Shown in pieces: positions 7,651-15,747 of a DNA stretch of 48,532 bases. The notes beneath the pieces are model-generated. The model did not search any database and had not been told where the DNA came from. It was given only the letters and a program-made list of their open reading frames with translations. Source of the DNA: Bacteroidaceae bacterium. GTDB taxonomy: Bacteria; Bacteroidota; Bacteroidia; Bacteroidales; Barnesiellaceae_A. Positions within the stretch are counted from its first letter, which is position 1, and each line of letters starts with the position of its first letter. The translations under genes and the position numbers were made by a program. The stretch is taken from the NCBI GenBank assembly GCA_017410245.1, contig JAFQRE010000004.1:1-48532 (forward strand), in the 5' to 3' direction.

Positions 7651-8946
7651 TCAGTCTATCCCCATCTTGCTCTTGTCGCCGGCGATGGCGTAGTAGAGAT
7701 TGTTGGGCGAAAGGTGTGCTTGTGCCACTCGGAGTAGATCCTGTGCGGTGGCGTTGCGAATGATTTGATCTTCGTTGTTGAAGTGGTTGAATGGGGTGTC
7801 GGCAATGAGCGAAGAGACGAAATAGTCGCTCATAGAGAATGGGCTGTCGAGTGCTCTTGCACGTCGTCCTTGCAAGTAGTTGCGAGCAGTTTCCAATTCG
7901 TCATCGGGTATGGGAGAGCAGCACAGCTGTGCTATTTCGTTGCGCACCTCGTCGATGAGAGGTCGGGTGTATTCGGTACCTGCCTCGGTAACGATAGTGA
8001 AGTATGCACCTTGTCGCATAGATACTATGTGCGAAGAAATGCCATAGGTGTAGCCCTTCTCCTCGCGAATATTGGTCATGAGTCGGCTACCGAAATATCC
8101 ACCCAGGACAAGGTTGAGCATGGTGAGCAACGGGTAGTCGGGGTGCTTACAACCAATGGTGGGTTTGCCAATGCGAATGCCCGATTGTAGCGAGTCGGGT
8201 TTGTCTATGATGGCTGTGTGTGTATCCTCGGGTGCAATGGGTGGAGGTGTGATGAGGAGGGCAGAGTTGTTAGGCAGGCTGCCCATGTGTTCGTTTACGA
8301 GACTCATCACCTCGTCGGTAATGCGTCCCGAGAGGATAATGCGTATGGAGGTGTTGAGATAATATCGTTGGTGATATGCGCGTATGTCGTCGGGGGTAAT
8401 CTGCTGTAGATCTTCGGCCGATATGACACGTGCATAGGGGTGTGATGAGCCGTAGATGAGTTGGTTGAGTTTCTCGGCTGCGAGGAAACTCACCTTCTGC
8501 CGGTTGATGTTGAGTTGCTGTATGCGTTGTTGTTGCAATACGTCAAATGCCTTTTGTGGCAGGGTGGGGCATGTTATCATCTCGGTGACTACGGGTAGTA
8601 TCTTGTGTAGATTGCGATTGAGCGAAAAGAGAGATAGTACGCTATAATGTTGAGTAGTACCCGTTTGTATCCAACCTCCGTAGAAGTCGAAGTGTTCGGC
8701 AATGGCATCACTATCCATGCCGGCGATGCCCTTGCGTATCATAGGCCCTGCAATGTCGGCAATGGCCGGGACAGTGGCTGCGTAGCGTCCGCCTTGGAAT
8801 AGAATGTCAAATCGGCATACCTCTTGGTCGCCTTTGTCGATGATGTATAGTTCTATACCATTGGGCAACTGTACAATGCAGGGTTGTGGCATGTGTAGAG
8901 CTCCGAATGATGTTATAGGAGGTTGTTGGGTGCGGTCGAGTGTCAT
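7651..8946 (-). CDS. M16-family peptidase homologue lacking the zinc motif
   Basis: A 431-residue protein of the M16 (pitrilysin/insulinase) fold. Start 8946 gives the normal domain start and lies 22 bases after the nfeD stop; an open frame continues upstream but overlaps nfeD. The expected HXXEH zinc motif is absent: around residues 65-75 the sequence reads IAGPMIRKG. The C-terminal half keeps the family's R...Y segment (IREEKGYTYG), as in the non-catalytic partner subunits of two-chain M16B proteases. No signal peptide is visible. It is the third gene of the RSH-nfeD-M16 series. It probably needs a catalytic M16 partner encoded elsewhere, or acts only in binding. Confidence 0.85.
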   Translation of the reverse strand: MTLDRTQQPPITSFGALHMPQPCIVQLPNGIELYIIDKGDQEVCRFDILFQGGRYAATVPAIADIAGPMIRKGIAGMDSDAIAEHFDFYGGWIQTGTTQHYSVLSLFSLNRNLHKILPVVTEMITCPTLPQKAFDVLQQQRIQQLNINRQKVSFLAAEKLNQLIYGSSHPYARVISAEDLQQITPDDIRAYHQRYYLNTSIRIILSGRITDEVMSLVNEHMGSLPNNSALLITPPPIAPEDTHTAIIDKPDSLQSGIRIGKPTIGCKHPDYPLLTMLNLVLGGYFGSRLMTNIREEKGYTYGISSHIVSMRQGAYFTIVTEAGTEYTRPLIDEVRNEIAQLCCSPIPDDELETARNYLQGRRARALDSPFSMSDYFVSSLIADTPFNHFNNEDQIIRNATAQDLLRVAQAHLSPNNLYYAIAGDKSKMGID

Positions 8947-8968
8947 TGTAGTTGTAAAATAAGTATTA

Positions 8969-10363
8969 TTAGTCTTGCTCGGGGGTGACATAGAGCTGGC
9001 AGTTCTCGTATCGAATGACGCGTACTGTAGTGCCGGCCTCGATAAAAGTTCCGTAGGCCGATACTGCATCGTAGGTGTCGGCTTCGATGCGTACCTTGCC
9101 CGAAGGAGCCATGCGGGTGATGGCAGTAGCTGTTGTTCCTATGAGCGAACGGGTATTGTTGTCGGAAGCAATGTAGCCCTCGGAGCTATTCTGTTGTGCA
9201 TGTAGTGCAAACTTATAGAGCATGCCTCTTGAACCGATGCGGTGTGAGAGGTAAATGAGAATGACGACGGCTATGGCAAGTCCGGCAATGACGGTGAGAA
9301 TGCTACGGGTAAGGTCGAATGAGGTGACGAATGTGAAGTCGAACACAATGTTGTTAATGGCAGCCAATATGAGTGCCAGCAATATGGCAATGACACCGGC
9401 AATGCCGGCAACGCCAAATCCGGGAATGACAAACAACTCGAATATGAGTAGAATGATACCCAATACAAAAGCCAGCAGCTCCCAACTCTCGGCAGTGCCA
9501 CTGATGAAAAGCGGGAGGAAGTATAGAACAGTGGCCACGAGTGCAATGGCCGAGGGAAGTCCTATGCCTGGTGTCTTGAGCTCAAAGAAGATACCACCGA
9601 TGATGAGTGTCACCATGAGCGCTTGTAGGGCAGGGTTGGTGAGAAATCCGGCTATCTTGTCGTAGAGCGATGGTGTGTATTGCTCTATGGTGTATTGTTG
9701 TATGTGCAACTCGTCGGTAATCATCTGCTCGACACTCTCTACTATTGCTTCGCAATAACGATTGGAGAGTGCCTCGTGTGCTGTGAAAGTGAGTACTTGT
9801 CCCGAGTCGGATAGCATGGGTATTACCACACGTTCATCGACCATGGCTTCGGCAATGCGGGGGTCGCGTCGCCAAGCAATGAGTGTGTCGCCCGAGGCGT
9901 TGATGGTAGTATCGCGCCCTTGAGCTTCGGCCGTAGCACGCATGGTGGCACGCATATACGACTGGTACTTGTCGGGCATGGCTTCGCCTGTCTCGTTTAC
10001 CACTGTGGCAGCACCCATGCGAGCATTGCTCTGCATGTATATGCTGTCGCAAGCCAAGGCTATGAGTGCACCCGCCGAAGCAGCATTGTTTTCGATATAG
10101 GCATATATGGGCGTGCGGGTGTTAAGTATGAGAGTGCGCATCGAGTCGGCATGAAGTACAGTTCCGCCGTAGGTGTTGAGATGCAGAATGATGGCCTCGG
10201 CCTCGGTATCGGTGGCTTGTTTGATGCCATCTTGCAGGTATCGCCAAGTGGTGGAGCTTATGTCTTGATGAATATCGATGCGATAGAGTGATGTAGTGTC
10301 GTTGCCAGCCGATGATAGTATGCAACCTATCAGCAAAGCAAGTATTGTATAAATGCGTTTCAT
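8969..10363 (-). CDS. Long-form NfeD membrane serine protease
   Basis: A 464-residue ClpP-class NfeD protein. ATG 10363 was chosen because a signal peptide starts there; upstream codons in the same frame lie inside the RSH gene. Residues of about 25-225 form the ClpP-like protease domain, with Ser96 in AASAGA as nucleophile and Lys132 (DKYQSYMRA) as the likely dyad partner, as in archaeal PH1510. Several membrane helices occupy about 245-390, and the soluble OB-fold NfeD tail is at about 395-464. Family members cleave membrane-associated proteins such as stomatin-type partners. Here the neighbour is RSH, and the stomatin-like FloA lies 17 kb away next to a short NfeD. Confidence 0.92.
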   Translation of the reverse strand: MKRIYTILALLIGCILSSAGNDTTSLYRIDIHQDISSTTWRYLQDGIKQATDTEAEAIILHLNTYGGTVLHADSMRTLILNTRTPIYAYIENNAASAGALIALACDSIYMQSNARMGAATVVNETGEAMPDKYQSYMRATMRATAEAQGRDTTINASGDTLIAWRRDPRIAEAMVDERVVIPMLSDSGQVLTFTAHEALSNRYCEAIVESVEQMITDELHIQQYTIEQYTPSLYDKIAGFLTNPALQALMVTLIIGGIFFELKTPGIGLPSAIALVATVLYFLPLFISGTAESWELLAFVLGIILLIFELFVIPGFGVAGIAGVIAILLALILAAINNIVFDFTFVTSFDLTRSILTVIAGLAIAVVILIYLSHRIGSRGMLYKFALHAQQNSSEGYIASDNNTRSLIGTTATAITRMAPSGKVRIEADTYDAVSAYGTFIEAGTTVRVIRYENCQLYVTPEQD

Positions 10364-10388
10364 ATATATTATATGTAGTATAAAAAAC

Positions 10389-12263
10389 TTATTCGATGTC
10401 GATGCGCGAAACTTCGTCGATGCCATCGATCGATGAAATATTCTCCATAGCTTTCTGTAACTCCTCGACCGAGTGAACGGCAAAGTCGATGGTACAGGCG
10501 GCAATGTGGTCGATGGTCTCGGTGCTGAGTTCTTTCATCGAGAGATGCAATTCATCGGTAATGCAAACGATGAGGTCGCTGAGGAGGTGATATCGATCGA
10601 CACCACGCACTCTGATGCGAACAGGGTATAGAAATTCGGGGTCTTCTTTAAATTCAACAGCCTTGATAGAGTCGCCATGGTGCGCGGCCAATCGTATGGC
10701 AGTGGGGCAGTTGCGCTTGTGCAGAGTGATTGTTCCGTTAGCTTCTTTAAACCCAATCACCTCTTCACCCGGAATGGGGTGGCAGTCTAAGCAACGATTG
10801 TATTCGAGAAGACGTTGGTTGGCAAAATAGATGCGTAGGTTGCGCTTGGCTTTGTAGGTAGATATAAATCGGAGCCAATCGGGTTGTGGTGTTACGCTGT
10901 CGTTGGTGCCAATCTCCACCACATCGCCACGTCGCAAGGTGGTCTTAACCGACATGAGCTTGCCATTGATGCGTGCATACTGCGCATGCTCGCCAATGCG
11001 ACTATGTATCTCGAAAGCGAAGTCGAGTGCCGTAGCATTCTTGGGCAGAACGATGGCTTTGCCCTTGGGTGTATAAACGGTGATGTCGTCGTTGTAGAAC
11101 GAAGATGTGATACCGTCCATGTATTCGATTTCGTGTGTGTGGTGCTTGATATCTTTGAGTACCGAGCGGAACTTCGATAACCATGAATCTACGTTACCCT
11201 CGGTGCGTTCGGCAGCACAACCCAAGCGCGAGTTGCGCACCATGCGTTCCGAAGAAATGTGTACCTCTTCCCATGTGCCTTGCTCGCTGAGTAGTTTTAC
11301 ATGAAAGCTCTGGTAGCCATTCTCTTTGGGCGCATTGATATAGTTGGCTACACTGCCCGGCGACTCGTTGAAGGCATCGGTAAGTGCCGAGTATATGCGT
11401 AGCGATGTGTTTTTCTCGCTCTCGATAGAGCTGTTGGGGTATATGATGCGAATGTAGTGTTTGCCATTGACGTGGTGGAAGTCGCGACCTTTCGATTGCA
11501 TCTTACGCCAAATGCTGTAAGGACGGCGATATCGTACCTCGGTGCGCACCGATATGTTGTGTAGGGCAAGAGTCTCGTTGATGAGTTCGATGAAGTGCTC
11601 GATGTTGATAGCTTCACGTTTGCGTTCTTCTTCGAGAAGGGTCTCGATGTTGGCATACTCGCGTGGACAACGATACTGGAACGATAGGTTCTCGAGTTCG
11701 GTTTTTACGTGGTATAGTCCTAAACGGTTGGCCAATGGTGCGTAGAAGTAGTCGGTCTCACCTGCAATTTTCATCTGTTTGTCGGGTCGCATACTGCTCA
11801 AGGTGCGCATGTTGTGCAGACGGTCGGCCAACTTGATGAGCAGTGCGCGAATGTCGTATTGTACCGAAGAGAGCATTTGTTGGTAATTGTCTATCTGCTT
11901 CGAGTGCTCATACTCCTCTTTCTTCTGCTTGGTGACGACATTGACAAGGAATGCTACGCCACTGCCAAATTCGGCTCTGATATCTTCGATAGAACGGTTG
12001 GTGTCTTCTACAACGTCGTGCAGGAATGCTGCAATAATGGCATCGGTGCCCAATTCGAGTTCTTCGCCAATGATGCGGGCTACTGCAATGGGGTGAATGA
12101 TGTATGGCTCGCCACTCTTGCGTTTCTGTGTACAGTGAGCCTCGCAGGCATATTCGTAGGCCTTGCGAATGCGTTCCATATCGGTGGCACCTATGCGATC
12201 TTCTATATTGGTGTAAAATTCATTGAGACTTTGATCGATCATGAGTTGGTAGTCGTTTTCCAT
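10389..12263 (-). CDS. RelA/SpoT-family (RSH) enzyme, hydrolase intact, synthetase degenerate
   Basis: A 624-residue RSH protein controlling (p)ppGpp. The N-terminal HD hydrolase looks complete: HP at 57-58, HD at 82-83, and KLADRLHNMR at 144-153 supplying Asp147 and Asn151. The synthetase region (about 235-355) keeps YSIWRKM and GYQSFH, but the Asp of the usual D-x-x-A-x-R motif is Gly267 by eye. The EXQIRT-type motif reads EVHISS, retaining Glu333 but losing the Arg. TGS (about 393-455) and a C-terminal ACT domain (about 555-624) follow. It is therefore probably mainly a SpoT-like hydrolase. Bacteroidota usually carry a second RSH. It is first in the series with nfeD (25-base gap). Confidence 0.93.
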   Translation of the reverse strand: MENDYQLMIDQSLNEFYTNIEDRIGATDMERIRKAYEYACEAHCTQKRKSGEPYIIHPIAVARIIGEELELGTDAIIAAFLHDVVEDTNRSIEDIRAEFGSGVAFLVNVVTKQKKEEYEHSKQIDNYQQMLSSVQYDIRALLIKLADRLHNMRTLSSMRPDKQMKIAGETDYFYAPLANRLGLYHVKTELENLSFQYRCPREYANIETLLEEERKREAINIEHFIELINETLALHNISVRTEVRYRRPYSIWRKMQSKGRDFHHVNGKHYIRIIYPNSSIESEKNTSLRIYSALTDAFNESPGSVANYINAPKENGYQSFHVKLLSEQGTWEEVHISSERMVRNSRLGCAAERTEGNVDSWLSKFRSVLKDIKHHTHEIEYMDGITSSFYNDDITVYTPKGKAIVLPKNATALDFAFEIHSRIGEHAQYARINGKLMSVKTTLRRGDVVEIGTNDSVTPQPDWLRFISTYKAKRNLRIYFANQRLLEYNRCLDCHPIPGEEVIGFKEANGTITLHKRNCPTAIRLAAHHGDSIKAVEFKEDPEFLYPVRIRVRGVDRYHLLSDLIVCITDELHLSMKELSTETIDHIAACTIDFAVHSVEELQKAMENISSIDGIDEVSRIDIE

Positions 12264-12411
12264 AGCATCATGTGTTGTAGGTAAATATTGAGACTAAAAT
12301 AAAACAGCGCAATTTAGCGAATATTTCTGTAAAAATGCTCTTTTGAGGGATAAAAATAATATGTTTTTTTGCGTATGTATCTGCGGTGGCACAATGAATG
12401 GTGTGTGCGGT

Positions 12412-12461
12412 AAAAAAAGAACTGCAACCCATAGTCCGGTAGCAGGCATGTGGGTTGCAGT
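12412..12461 (-). terminator. Intrinsic terminator of the META-domain gene
   Basis: Positions 12421-12431 and 12451-12461 are exact reverse complements (11 bp). The A-run at 12412-12418 reads as U residues after the stem on the minus strand. It ends the gene whose stop is at 12515. The rest of 12264-12411 holds no gene that I can support. Confidence 0.8.
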
Positions 12462-12514
12462 ATGTGGCAGATTGCCTATTTGGTTTATAAGGCTTGTTTA
12501 TAGCATTATAGTCA

Positions 12515-13360
12515 TTAGTGACGACGTTGTAGTGTTATGAGGTCGTGCCGGGTAGCCGATGAGCATAATGCGATGTGGTTGTTGTCGATGATGCGGAATG
12601 AGTCGATTTTGTTGATGGCATCGAGCATGAGGTCTTCGACTTCCATTGCATCGGGGGTACACATGCGTCTTGTAGATGCTATGCCGGTGAAACTGATGCT
12701 GTTGTTGATGTTGCTGTCGTACTGAATGCCACCATTCATGATGTTGCAACCAGAGTTTCCTGTGAGCTTGCCTGTCTCGATGTCGATGACCATCGAGGGT
12801 TTCTCCTTGAGTCGAACTTTCTTGCCGGCCACTTCGGTAACGTCCCACATGCCATTGAGCAGGTCGCGCAACTGTCGTTCTATGAGAGCCACACGCTTGC
12901 CGTCTTTGTCGAGTAGCTCTATTGTTGTTTCGTCGAACGATGGATTAACAACGTTGTAGTATGTGGTGTAGGCCAAGGCTTGCATCACATTGCCATCGGT
13001 CACTTCGGGGCGACAAGCTGCTGTGGTGGTAAGGCACTCGGTGAATGAGATGTTGCAACTCTTGTCGATATGCAATGTGCCACTGAATGTGTTGCAACCG
13101 TTGTTGCCGTATATGCGATGGGCATCGATGTCAAAAATGATATTGACAGGCTTGTCACCAACAACATCTTTGCCGAGTGCTTGGGTGATATTCCAAGTAC
13201 CATTGAGTTGCTTCATATCTATGCCTTTGAATTGTTTTGTCACCGGTTGTTCTTGTTGTGTGGTTGATGATTGTTGTTGCACTGTTTGTGCTGTCTTGCA
13301 AGCCGTAGTACTGCATAGTGCCATGAAACAGGCAGCGATGATAAATTGTGAAATTTTCAT
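12515..13360 (-). CDS. Lipoprotein with two META (HslJ-like) domains
   Basis: A 281-residue protein. Start 13360 begins the signal sequence, which ends in STTAC (Cys21) and suggests a lipoprotein. Two META domains lie in tandem (about 48-158 and 165-278), each with the family signature around GNNGCN and GNSGCN. META domains occur in HslJ-type heat-shock and outer-membrane lipoproteins of unknown biochemical role. The gene is monocistronic: it has its own promoter with both elements (13391-13421) and its own terminator (12412-12461). Confidence 0.9.
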   Translation of the reverse strand: MKISQFIIAACFMALCSTTACKTAQTVQQQSSTTQQEQPVTKQFKGIDMKQLNGTWNITQALGKDVVGDKPVNIIFDIDAHRIYGNNGCNTFSGTLHIDKSCNISFTECLTTTAACRPEVTDGNVMQALAYTTYYNVVNPSFDETTIELLDKDGKRVALIERQLRDLLNGMWDVTEVAGKKVRLKEKPSMVIDIETGKLTGNSGCNIMNGGIQYDSNINNSISFTGIASTRRMCTPDAMEVEDLMLDAINKIDSFRIIDNNHIALCSSATRHDLITLQRRH

Positions 13361-13390
13361 TGTACGATATAAATTTTTAAATTGATACAA

Positions 13391-13421
13391 CGAAGGTACG
13401 AATTATGTGTCTAATGAACAA
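13391..13421 (-). promoter_or_regulatory. Promoter of the META-domain gene
   Basis: On the minus strand TTG (13421-13419) is followed after 20 bases by TACCTTCG (13398-13391), one mismatch from TAnnTTTG. Transcription would start near 13385, about 25 bases before the ATG at 13360. Confidence 0.65.
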
Positions 13422-13493
13422 GTGTAATGCTGTGATAAAAAAGAAAAAAGAACAAAAAATAATAAATACCGATAAACTCTCGCATTTATTGTT

Positions 13494-13501
13494 TACTTTT
13501 G
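13494..13501 (+). promoter_or_regulatory. -7 box of the large TPR gene
   Basis: TACTTTTG matches TAnnTTTG exactly and lies 20 bases before the ATG at 13522, giving a leader of about 15 bases. No TTG is seen at the usual spacing. Confidence 0.6.
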
Positions 13502-13521
13502 TGACCAATAACAAAAGGTAC

Positions 13522-15579
13522 ATGAAACGTTTGCTACTCTATATATTGGTGTGTATGATGTATGGGTTTGCCACGCTGCCGGCGATGTCGCAAATCGATA
13601 CTGAACGTGTCATGAATATAGGTCGCAATGCCTTGCAATTTGAGGATTATGTATTGTCTATTCAATACTTCAATCAGGTAATCAAATTGAAACCCTATTG
13701 GGCCGACCCGTACTATTATAGAGCTGTAGCTAAGTTGAGCCTCGATGACTTGCGTGGTGCCGAGGAAGATGCCACTGAGTGTATCAGTCGTAATCCTTAT
13801 TTTGATAATGTGTTTTATCTGCGGGGTGTGGTGCGTCAGAATATGCTGAACTATGCCGGTGCAATAGCCGATTATAAGCAGGGACTGGAGTATAGCCCGG
13901 GAAATAGGGAGCTGCTCAACAATCTTGCTATAGCCTATGTCCAGTCGGAGGATTATGTAACTGCCGACTCGGCCTATAGTGAACTGATATCCCATTATCC
14001 GTCGTATGCACCGGGTTATATCACGCGAGGGCAGTTCCGGTTGATGACGGGCGATACCATAGCAGCGCGTGCCGACTATGACAAGGCGATAGAACTCAAT
14101 AAGAATATGGCCGATGCTTATGCGTTGCGAGCCTTATTGCTGATGAAGTATGATGGTGACTATGATGGTGCTCTGCAAGATATGAACGATGCGGTGCGAT
14201 TGGAACCGAAGCGTGCCGAGTACTACATCAATCGTGCTCTTGTGAAGTATTATACCGATGACTTGCGGGGTGCGATGGACGACTACGACTATGCGCAGCT
14301 ACTTGACCCGAGCAGTGTCATGATATACTACAACCGAGGTTTGTTGCGAGCTCAAGTGGGCGATCGCAATCGTGCAGTAGATGACTTTACCGAGGTGTTG
14401 CGTCGTGAGCCACACAACTATATGGCTATACTCAATCGTGCCATTTTGTACGACTTGTTGGGACGCTATGACGAGGCTATAGAAGATTTTGATGCGGTGC
14501 TTGAGGTATATCCCGAGTATGCCGAGGCGTTGTTCTCGCGCTCCGAGGCCAAACGAAAGAATGGCGATGCCAAAGGTGGCGAGCGTGACTTTGCTCGGGC
14601 TGTGGCCTTGCAGGAAGAACAGAAACGCAATCCCGAGAAGGTGTTGCAGGCCTCGGAGAAGGCCAGCGATAATATCAAGGCGCGTCAGGAGTCGGACAAC
14701 AATATCAGCAAGTACGACCGCTTGATGGTGGCCGATGAAGATTTGGCACAAGCCTTTGAACCTAAGTATGAGAGCCGAGTGCGTGGTCGTGTGCAGGATC
14801 GTAATGTGACGGTGTCGTTGCAACCTATCTATCAGCTCAGCTATTATGCCCGCCCCAATGAGTTGCAACCGGCCAATGCCTTTGCCGATGACTTGGATAG
14901 ACTCAATGAACAAAATTTCTTTGAACATCAGTTGGTTATAACCAATGACGAGGTGGTGCTTGAGCCTGCTCAGATAACCGAACATTTTACATCGGCACTT
15001 GAGTATGAAAAGGCAATCAATAGCCGAGGTGAACGTAATGTGTTGTTGAGTCACTTGGGTAGGTCGATAGACTTGATGTTGCTGCAAGACTATGCCGATG
15101 CTATGGCGGATATAGATGCTGTGATAGAGCAGAGTCCCGGTTTTATGCTGGCCTATTTCCAGCGAGCATCGTTGCGTTATAAAAATCTTGAGTACATGCG
15201 TGCCGAAGCGGCTTTGAATAGGGGTGAAACTACACAGAGTAGCGGAGTGCCGGCTCTGTCGGTAGAGAATGTGCGATTGCAGCAAGAGCTGATGATACAA
15301 GACTTGACACATGCCATAGAGTTGTCGCCTCGATTTGCCTATGCCTACTACAACCGTGCCAATATATACTTTGCCCAAGAGCGCGTAGAGGAGGCAATAG
15401 CCGATTATGATGAGGCGATACGCCTGCAGCCCGGCATGGCCGATGCCTACTTCAATCGTGGTCTGGCACATGTAAAAGCCGGCAATGTGGCACAAGGCAG
15501 GGAGGATCTGTCGCGTGCCGGAGAGATGGGTGTAATGGTGGCTTATAATATACTCAAGAGAATAGATGATATGAAATAG
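13522..15579 (+). CDS. Secreted tetratricopeptide-repeat protein
   Basis: A 685-residue protein. ATG 13522 is chosen over a start at 13405 because it begins the signal peptide (cleavage near AMS-Q, residue 23) and lies just after a good -7 box. Residues of about 27-355 contain a row of TPR units with the pattern YYNRALVKYYTDDLRGAMDD. A charged, non-TPR segment at about 360-560 follows, including VQDRNVTVSLQPIYQLSYY, then further TPRs at about 525-680. Such proteins act as periplasmic or outer-membrane scaffolds. I recognise the overall arrangement as widespread in Bacteroidales but know no assigned function. Confidence 0.88.
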   Translation: MKRLLLYILVCMMYGFATLPAMSQIDTERVMNIGRNALQFEDYVLSIQYFNQVIKLKPYWADPYYYRAVAKLSLDDLRGAEEDATECISRNPYFDNVFYLRGVVRQNMLNYAGAIADYKQGLEYSPGNRELLNNLAIAYVQSEDYVTADSAYSELISHYPSYAPGYITRGQFRLMTGDTIAARADYDKAIELNKNMADAYALRALLLMKYDGDYDGALQDMNDAVRLEPKRAEYYINRALVKYYTDDLRGAMDDYDYAQLLDPSSVMIYYNRGLLRAQVGDRNRAVDDFTEVLRREPHNYMAILNRAILYDLLGRYDEAIEDFDAVLEVYPEYAEALFSRSEAKRKNGDAKGGERDFARAVALQEEQKRNPEKVLQASEKASDNIKARQESDNNISKYDRLMVADEDLAQAFEPKYESRVRGRVQDRNVTVSLQPIYQLSYYARPNELQPANAFADDLDRLNEQNFFEHQLVITNDEVVLEPAQITEHFTSALEYEKAINSRGERNVLLSHLGRSIDLMLLQDYADAMADIDAVIEQSPGFMLAYFQRASLRYKNLEYMRAEAALNRGETTQSSGVPALSVENVRLQQELMIQDLTHAIELSPRFAYAYYNRANIYFAQERVEEAIADYDEAIRLQPGMADAYFNRGLAHVKAGNVAQGREDLSRAGEMGVMVAYNILKRIDDMK

Positions 15580-15642
15580 CCGTAGCTACCGACCGACTAA
15601 TGTTCTTTTTGTAACTTTTTGGCTTATAATCACAATAATATA

Positions 15643-15674
15643 TTGGTGCGATTGAAAAATTTTTTATAACTTTG
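15643..15674 (+). promoter_or_regulatory. Promoter of the thrS-infC-rpmI-rplT operon
   Basis: TTG at 15643-15645 precedes TAACTTTG (15667-15674) by 21 bases, an almost ideal Bacteroidota promoter. Transcription would start near 15681, leaving a leader of about 67 bases. The leader begins with a possible hairpin (15684-15690 with 15707-15713). Confidence 0.75.
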
Positions 15675-15747
15675 TGGCTCGAAAAAATCGTGCTTGAGAT
15701 AGTGTGCGATTTTATGAATTGTTAAATGAAATAAAAGAGGTAACTAT

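Noticed and set aside
12343..12540. Small plus-strand open frame between RSH and the META gene
   Set aside because: It covers the META terminator and the end of the META gene and has no promoter; it is a chance frame.
14299..15495. Minus-strand open frame of 398 codons
   Set aside because: It is the shadow of the large TPR gene, which has a signal peptide and repeats in the other strand.
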